64,000 nt of DNA from NCBI GenBank assembly GCA_903813345.2, contig CAIIXF020000004.1, positions 4,855,525 through 4,919,524 on the forward strand, given 5' to 3'. A model generated the notes under the pieces. The model did not search any database and was not told the origin of the DNA. It saw only the letters and a program-made list of their open reading frames with translations. A program made the translations under genes and the position numbers. Of the stretch, positions 61,165-64,000 are shown piece by piece. Position 1 is the stretch's first letter. Every line of letters starts with the position of its first letter. The stretch is from Owenia fusiformis. Its lineage: Eukaryota; Annelida; Polychaeta; Sabellida; Oweniidae.

Positions 61165-61441
61165 TAATGTACAATTACGTTATATACGAGTGTACACTTT
61201 AGCTGTACCTTGTCATGTTTGAAACAGGTGGATTTCTTTTAACTTTCTAATTGAGTCTCGAACAATGCTCCAATTTTTCTAGGTAATTTCATCCACATTA
61301 TTAACCGGTTTGCTTGAGAATCGTTAAGGGAATTAGAAAGTTAAAAGACTTACCAAGATTATGCACATGAAATTAAACATGAAATACAAAGTACACCTAT
61401 TAAATACTACTGCCATCTTTGTTACCACACTACAGATATAA

Positions 61442-61571
61442 GGGAGATTAAGCTTGCATATAAAATTGAAACGCCAACCTGTACGTATGGCTAATCGCCC
61501 AAACAAATGCATCGCTTAAACATTTTCCGTTCACAGTTAAGTTGTAAAAAATATTGCAAACGTAAACTCCC
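61442..61571. mobile_element. 130-bp MITE of the TA-GGGAG family
   Basis: gggagattaagcttgcatat at the left, gcaaacgtaaactccc at the right. Shares its interior with 49284-49803 and 54615-54742. Confidence 0.7.
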
Positions 61572-62170
61572 TATTATCAACCATTCGTAACAACTAGAAT
61601 GCTTTGTAACAGCAAGGTGGAGATAGGTAACGCGGCACAGTCACACATAGCTGTTCAAAACGAGGCTGCAACGCGGTATAGACACAGAATAGCTGCTTTT
61701 GAATTGGCGGTAAGTTTATTTAGAAGCTACCTTGACCAGTTTGAGAATCCTTTAGTCATATAGCATCCCATATACCATAGCATTCACCATTCGGTGGAGA
61801 ACTTTACAAAGTTTGTCTGTGTGAAGCTTCTTGAAATTTAGTCAATCGGGGAAATATATTCTGGGAATACAAAGTAAATCATGTGCGGAAATTTGACGAT
61901 CAGAGCATCTTTCTCACGGCTGTTTAAATAGCTTGTTTTTGGCATCTTTAGGGGTTCTGACTGTTAATCTAAACCAGATGTTGAGCATGCGCTGTTGGCC
62001 ATATCCGGTTAAATTGGGTCATGCCTTCTCTAACTAAACTTGTTTTGAATTCCCACTTGTAACAATATTAATGTTTCCGTTTCACACTTGTAAACCACAT
62101 AGTTTGAAATATAGATCCAACCCCATGTGCTACTTCCGGAATCTATGAGTCTGTTCAATAATTTGTAACA
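61572..62170. other. Possible 5' LTR region of the gypsy-like element
   Basis: The sequence ends taaca at 62170, followed by tggtgtct, which resembles the primer-binding start (tggtgtca...) that follows the LTR in several animal gypsy elements. The LTR left end could not be set, and no second LTR was found downstream. Confidence 0.3.
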
Positions 62171-62183
62171 TGGTGTCTTATAT

Positions 62184-62882
62184 GTGAGATATCTTCGTAA
62201 CTCCGTGATTTTGGACATTATAATACAGAGACCTAAGCCCATGTCCCTCAAGGGTAACCTGGCCGAGAACTATAAGCACTTCGAACAGTGTTTTGGTTTC
62301 TTCTTGAGTGCAACGGAAAGAGACCAAAAATCTTCAAACGTTAAATTCATCACCCTTATGTCCTGTATTGGCGAGGAATGCATACCGATCTACAACAGTT
62401 TCACGTTCGATAATGATGATGATAAGACTGATTACACCAAAGTTTTGGGAAAATTCAAGGACTATTTCGAACCAAGGAAAAACCTAACAATCCTGAGACA
62501 CAAATTTCTTACAAGGAGACAGTCAGAATCTGAATCAGTTGATATGTTTACTACGGATCTAAAACTCAAGGCAAAAGATTGCGAATTTGGTCCCCTAACT
62601 GACTCTCTAACTAAAGATATGGTAATATGTGGCATTCGTAATGAGAAACTCCAGCTTCGACTTTTAGAGAAATCTCAACAAATAAAGCAAGGTGAAGATT
62701 TCAAGCTTGAAGATTGCATCAAAGTTTGTCAAGCATTTGAATATTCCAACCAACATCGCGCTGACATTAAAGCCCCAGCCGCATCTGTAGATACAGTCTC
62801 CCGCAGCAATCGTAACAATCACAAATTTCGTAATTCGTCATCAGCACGTCAGGACCGCAGTAGCAGCAGCACCACTATGTAA
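62184..62882 (+). CDS. Ty3/gypsy-like retrotransposon Gag, truncated
   Basis: The open frame of 232 residues contains MSLKGNLAENYKHFEQCFGF, then CIGEECIPIYNSF, KFKDYFEPRKN and LRHKFLTRRQ, FTTDLKLKAKDCEF and LTKDMVICGI. This is the standard capsid-like Gag core of mollusc-type gypsy/Mag elements. The first Met at 62184 is uncertain; the MSLKGN Met (62241) fits better. It ends after a Ser-rich tail, just where CCHC zinc knuckles should come. No protease, RT or integrase follows within the window. It is either a 3'-truncated copy or a single-ORF Gag remnant. Confidence 0.8.
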   Translation: MRYLRNSVILDIIIQRPKPMSLKGNLAENYKHFEQCFGFFLSATERDQKSSNVKFITLMSCIGEECIPIYNSFTFDNDDDKTDYTKVLGKFKDYFEPRKNLTILRHKFLTRRQSESESVDMFTTDLKLKAKDCEFGPLTDSLTKDMVICGIRNEKLQLRLLEKSQQIKQGEDFKLEDCIKVCQAFEYSNQHRADIKAPAASVDTVSRSNRNNHKFRNSSSARQDRSSSSTTM

Positions 62883-64000
62883 AATCCCATGATTAATACA
62901 GAATCATAAACCTATTAAACATACATATCAGTTGTTTTAATTCGTTTTAACCTGTTATCATAGGTTTATGTATAAGACATAATTATAACAATGAATTATA
63001 CGGACTTTTTTGGAGTTTCTCCTCTGATACTTGTATAATTTGTTTTAATTTGTTATCAGCTGTTATCAGCTGTTATATTCCATCTGGTTCAACTGGGAAA
63101 AACATATTATACTGGATGATACATTTCTCTGCTCTTGCGTATAATTTGTTTACATTAGGTTACATGTTGTTGACACAACGTGTTGACACTATCTTGTTGA
63201 CATAGACATATTGATTGTTTTAATAAAAGCGGGTATTGATAAATTAAGTTTTGACATTTGAAAGTTGTAATGAATTAATATAAATGATTTTTCAAAATAA
63301 GTCACCAGAAGTGATTAGTGCAGCAGTTGAAAGATATATTTTAGTTTTAGCATTTATAACGTGCTTGCAAAAACACGGGCGCTCATTTAGATTATTAGCG
63401 GTTTTATTATAATATTTGATTGCTTCAATGCGCTCCATGAAAGAAAAATGTGGGCACTTTATTAATTGAAATCAATATGTCTTAATATTAAAGCTACATT
63501 GTTAACGGAGACAACGTAAGACTGCGACATTTTAACCCATTTCAAAATTCGGTGTTTTTATTTTCCATAACGGCTACTATCTAGTATTTGTGTGCCATAG
63601 TTATCTCAGCTTTCGGGAATCACGGTTATCGTGATTTAAGGGCAGTTATAAAAATATACAAGGCGATGGTTCAAAATGGACAATTTTCAAAACTGCTTAA
63701 CTTCATGTTTTTAAAGAATGCTTGCCCGGCGAGGGGTTTGCTATTGCGAGAGAACAAAAACTTTGAATTAGGATTTTTCCTAATACTTAATCATTAATAC
63801 TTAATACTTAATCATTAATCAACAACTTTTTAAACCGTCTCTCTGATTAAATATCATGCCAATTAATACCACGATTGTGTTGACAGGATTAAATGCGATA
63901 TCTATGGAATAATAATTTAATGAACTCAATAGTCTAAATGATAAATAAGTTCATAATTTAGTCCCCGGGATTTAGTCTTGGCTGACTAGTCTTGTATCAT
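62883..64000. other. AT-rich sequence after the Gag frame
   Basis: A short inverted repeat (cataaacctatta at 62908 and ataggtttatg at 62961) follows the Gag stop. No pol frame, no LTR copy, and no gene recognised to the window end. Confidence 0.45.

Noticed and set aside
62184-62240. Residues before MSLKGN as part of Gag
   Set aside because: They do not resemble Gag N-termini and overlap the putative leader region; the start at 62241 is preferred.

Overview
The window is eukaryotic and almost certainly from an invertebrate animal. It is AT-rich, its two real genes are split into many small exons with GT..AG introns, and most of the rest is decayed transposable elements, foldback repeats and minisatellites. 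The mix of clan-2 P450, long MRP1-type ABC transporter, LINE fragments and many TIR elements would fit a mollusc or another lophotrochozoan. That placement is an inference, not something the sequence proves.

Region by region: 1-3565 has no gene, only degenerate AT-rich repeats. 3566-10663 is a 7.1-kb foldback structure. Its arms start with about 500 bp of single-copy sequence and continue as tandem repeats of about 165 bp; a dead mariner sits in the right arm, and a 440-bp TIR element and a hAT-like end sit in the spacer. 12318-12634 is a 29-bp minisatellite. 13814-27392 (+) holds five exons encoding about 400 C-terminal residues of a microsomal-type cytochrome P450. Its N-terminal exon or exons were not found. 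Its last intron is 10.3 kb and contains an antisense LINE, inverted intronic repeats, and a LINE tail split by a repeat-rich insertion.

28697-54418 (-) is a complete ABCC/MRP1-like multidrug-resistance transporter in 31 exons, tail-to-tail with the P450 and about 1.3 kb away. It encodes TMD0, TMD1, NBD1, linker, TMD2 and NBD2, roughly 1,575 codons. All exon phases join correctly except exon 2, which is one base out of frame near 50890. Its introns carry a 36-bp minisatellite, several MITEs (some within tens of bases of splice sites), and a partial duplicate of its own penultimate exon.

54520-61571, the 5' flank of the ABCC gene, is nearly all transposon: a 775-bp TIR element, a 4.2-kb element with TTAA flanks and internal repeats, a 208-bp element with a clean 6-bp target duplication, and members of a small TA-flanked MITE family. 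62184-62882 is an open Gag reading frame of a Ty3/gypsy-like retrotransposon, cut off before its zinc knuckles.

Functionally, a P450 (phase I oxidation) and an MRP-type pump (efflux of conjugates) lie side by side, but nothing in the sequence shows that they are co-regulated. No prokaryote-style operon, CRISPR array or intact autonomous transposon was seen.
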